Positions 43,859 through 45,657 of a stretch of 45,657 nucleotides of DNA are shown here, piece after piece. Each line of letters opens with the position of its first letter. The first letter of the stretch is position 1. The DNA comes from Anabaena sphaerica FACHB-251 (GTDB lineage: Bacteria; Cyanobacteriota; Cyanobacteriia; Cyanobacteriales; Nostocaceae). A model generated the notes under the pieces. That model was not told where the DNA came from and ran no database searches. It worked only from the letters and a program-made list of their open reading frames with translations. The translations under genes were made by a program, and so were the position numbers. The DNA lies in NCBI RefSeq assembly GCF_014696825.1, contig NZ_JACJQU010000029.1:1-45657 (forward strand). Direction: 5' to 3'.

Positions 43859-44482
43859 TTACCGTCCTAACCAAGTCTTAATCACATCCAGCAGACTAGA
43901 ACCACCCCAGGCCAAAGCTAACAAAATAGAAGTAGTTAAAATTCCCCCCATCAAACACAGAACTAAACCGCCTAAACTAATAGCACCATCATCCTCTGAC
44001 AAGCCAAAGGCAGTAACGAAAATGCCCATTGCTGGTAAAGTATTAGTTCCAGGGATGGGAATCATCATAGAAATTGCCATGAGAGCGATCGCGCTGCCAA
44101 TGGTGATTCTACCTGGTAATGTGGTACAAATATAGGATAAACGGGGACGAGCGATCGCTTCAATTCTTCGCAACCAAGGCAGTCCAGCTTTCATAAACCC
44201 CCGAACTGTGGAGAGTTGAATCTGATGATTCATCATTTTAGGAGGCAACCAAGGAGTTTTTGCACCGGCAACTAACTGTACTGCTAACAGAAAAATCAGC
44301 ACACCAAAAGGCGTTGAGTAACCAGGTGCCGGCACTGGTAAAGCAGAAGGTAAAGACAAAATCACCAGCAAAAAGCCAAAAATTCTTTCTTGAGCTAGTA
44401 ACAAAATATCCGCCAAAGTTACTTTTTCCTGTCTTTCTTCTTCAAAAAAATAGCGTTGTAATTCATTAGACAGTTTAGCCAT
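43859..44482 (-). CDS. ExoD-family exopolysaccharide synthesis protein
   Basis: 207 aa with several hydrophobic segments. FGFLLVILSLPSALPVPAPG and GVLIFLLAVQLVAGAKTPWL are characteristic of ExoD proteins, named from a Rhizobium gene needed for exopolysaccharide and symbiosis; the biochemical role is unknown. MMIPIPGTNTLPAMGIFVTA is a second conserved loop. Inner-membrane location. Same strand as the ABC exporter that follows at about 120 bp. Confidence 0.83.
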   Translation of the reverse strand: MAKLSNELQRYFFEEERQEKVTLADILLLAQERIFGFLLVILSLPSALPVPAPGYSTPFGVLIFLLAVQLVAGAKTPWLPPKMMNHQIQLSTVRGFMKAGLPWLRRIEAIARPRLSYICTTLPGRITIGSAIALMAISMMIPIPGTNTLPAMGIFVTAFGLSEDDGAISLGGLVLCLMGGILTTSILLALAWGGSSLLDVIKTWLGR

Positions 44483-44703
44483 AGATCAGTTTTCTAATTA
44501 CTAAAAAAGAGATTTTAACCTTTATTCACCTTATTGTCTTTGATTAAATGCAGAGTTGCCGTAAATCAACGTGCATAAAATCAGACTTTCCCAAGAAGTT
44601 GCATCCAACATCTTAACGTTATGCAATTGGTAAGAATAAAAAATAGTATTAAGTTTAGATAAAGTTATTTTATATTCTGTTGATAGAGGGTTAAACGAAG
44701 AAA

Positions 44704-45486
44704 ATGCCAAGATACCTGAAAGTAATAAAGCTTTTTTGGAGTGCTGCTATTTCCGCAGAGATGGAATATCGTCTCAACTTTATCATAGCTACCCTAAGCA
44801 GTTTAGGGAATCTTGTCGGTAGTATTTTTGGCTTATTCCTATTTTACCGCACAGGTTACACCTTTCCCGGCTGGTCATGGGACGCAGCTTTAGTAGTTTT
44901 GGGAATTTTCACCCTCCTGCAAGGTTTTTCAGCCACATTCCTAGCTCCCAACTTAAATCGCATTGTCCGTCATGTTCAAGAAGGTACGTTAGACTTTGTA
45001 CTATTAAAACCTATCCGCAGTCAATTTTGGCTTTCAACTCATACCCTATCACCTTGGGGATTACCAGATTTGATCTTTGCCTGTATCATTATTGGCTATG
45101 CAGGTAAACGCCTTGGCTTAGGAATAGATGACTATTTAGCGAGTATATTTCCTTTAGGTTGCGGCTTGGTGATTCTTTACAGTCTCTGGTTTATGCTAGG
45201 AGCAACTAGTATATGGTTCGTGAAAATATACAATGTCACTGAGGTACTAAGAGGATTACTAGAAGCTGGCAGATATCCGATTGTAGCTTATCCTGCTGCT
45301 TATCGAGTTTTCTTCACTTTCGTAGTTCCCGTAGCTTTTTTAACTACAGTTCCTGCCCAAGCGATGTTAGGTCAAAGTAAGTTAACTTGGTTAATAGGTG
45401 CAGTATTTTTAGCTGTAGTTTTATTTTTCGTTTCTACGTGGTTTTGGCGGTTTGCGTTACGGTTTTATACCAGTGCTTCAAGTTAG
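44704..45486 (+). CDS. ABC-2 family permease (DUF990-like)
   Basis: 260 aa with about six hydrophobic segments. MPRYLKVIKLFWSAAISAEM, YRLNFIIATLSSLGNLVGSI and NRIVRHVQEGTLDFVLLKPI (the LDFVLLKP motif) identify the ABC-2/DUF990 type of export permease, usually paired with a second permease and an ATPase. Neither partner is next to it. The start is ATG 44704, with an AAACGAAGAA stretch upstream. Substrate unknown. A bidirectional terminator follows. Confidence 0.82.
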   Translation: MPRYLKVIKLFWSAAISAEMEYRLNFIIATLSSLGNLVGSIFGLFLFYRTGYTFPGWSWDAALVVLGIFTLLQGFSATFLAPNLNRIVRHVQEGTLDFVLLKPIRSQFWLSTHTLSPWGLPDLIFACIIIGYAGKRLGLGIDDYLASIFPLGCGLVILYSLWFMLGATSIWFVKIYNVTEVLRGLLEAGRYPIVAYPAAYRVFFTFVVPVAFLTTVPAQAMLGQSKLTWLIGAVFLAVVLFFVSTWFWRFALRFYTSASS

Positions 45487-45511
45487 TTACCAAGACCAAG
45501 TATCAATTATC

Positions 45512-45545
45512 AAAAACCCCTCTTTTTTTAATAAGAGGGGTTTTA
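45512..45545. terminator. Bidirectional terminator between the permease and the rRNA operon
   Basis: AAAACCCCTCTT and AAGAGGGGTTTT form a 12-bp stem with A and T runs on both sides. It can end transcripts of the plus-strand permease and of the minus-strand rRNA operon. Confidence 0.85.
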
Positions 45546-45562
45546 TGATCTGAAATATAAAC

Positions 45563-45657
45563 CTGGCATCGAGCTATTTTGGCGTGGGGCAACCCCCAGA
45601 CTATCGTTGCCGCAGCGGCGTTTCACCTCTGAGTTCGGGAAGGGATCAGTGTGGTTC
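45563..45657 (-). rRNA. rrf: 5S rRNA, 3' part (cut by window edge)
   Basis: The minus strand begins inside 5S rRNA (GAACCACACTGATCCCTTCC, CGAACTCAGAGGTGAAACG) and ends in ATAGCTCGATGCCAGG, the usual cyanobacterial 3' end. About 95 of some 118 nt are present. In cyanobacteria 5S is last in the 16S-23S-5S operon, so the rest of the operon lies to the right. Confidence 0.93.

Overview
The window comes from a filamentous, probably heterocyst-forming cyanobacterium (Nostocales type). Support: GCGATCGC (HIP1) octamers occur in several places, heptameric GGGAACA tandem repeats and interspersed palindromes lie between genes, and the gene set is typical: a CHAT/TPR protease-like protein, a CBS-GAF-PAS hybrid kinase with cyanobacteriochrome cysteines, a DUF1995 protein, a HepA/MsbA-like exporter and a NACHT-pentapeptide protein. 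A partial 5S rRNA closes the right edge, so an rRNA operon lies just beyond it on the minus strand.

The main result is at 598-11573. A phospholipase D-like lipoprotein gene (minus strand) is split into a 5' part (about 10330-11573) and a 3' part (598-1043) by a 9,293-bp element. Both junctions carry the 7-bp core AATTTAT. Recombination between the two copies rejoins the halves in frame and rebuilds the second PLD catalytic motif as HHKFAVID, giving a 560-residue protein with two HKD motifs and a C-terminal helix-hairpin-helix domain. The element carries a three-gene recombinase operon matching Tn554 in order and size (tyrosine recombinases of 360 and 636 aa, then a small coiled-coil DNA-binding TnpC/DUF6262-like protein). 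The operon has a consensus promoter near the right end, and inverted CTATAGCT arms flank both cores. Cargo comprises a secreted protein, a small soluble protein, a two-gene membrane cassette, two accessory proteins of unrecognised function, a degenerate tRNA-Arg(CCU)-like sequence and a winged-helix regulator-like protein. The layout resembles both Tn554-type transposons and the excision elements that interrupt cyanobacterial genes such as nifD, fdxN and hupL. Whether it actually excises cannot be told from sequence.

11.7-25 kb is mostly chromosomal core: a cysteine desulfurase, the CHAT/TPR protein, the DUF1995 protein, lnt, gyrA, ChaB-like, a DUF-type protein, a GNAT acetyltransferase and an NDH-2-like oxidoreductase. 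Genomic debris lies among them: an Uma2-like tail, a histone-deacetylase-family pseudogene hit by a precise TA-flanked MITE, and several palindromic repeats.

25-36 kb holds an IS200/IS605 tnpB remnant with its right end, a HAD-like hydrolase, a NACHT NTPase with pentapeptide repeats (possible immune NLR-like protein), a solitary second IS605 right end in the opposite orientation, a Nit1-type amidase, a glycosyltransferase, class II fructose-bisphosphate aldolase with a strong terminator, and a lone nucleoside-type ABC permease.

35-45.7 kb is a signalling and envelope block. A REC-GGDEF diguanylate cyclase faces a 1,798-aa hybrid kinase whose GAF domain keeps both the DXCF and CH motifs of cyanobacteriochromes. 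They are followed by an ABC exporter, an ExoD-type membrane protein, an ABC-2 permease, a bidirectional terminator and the 5S rRNA.
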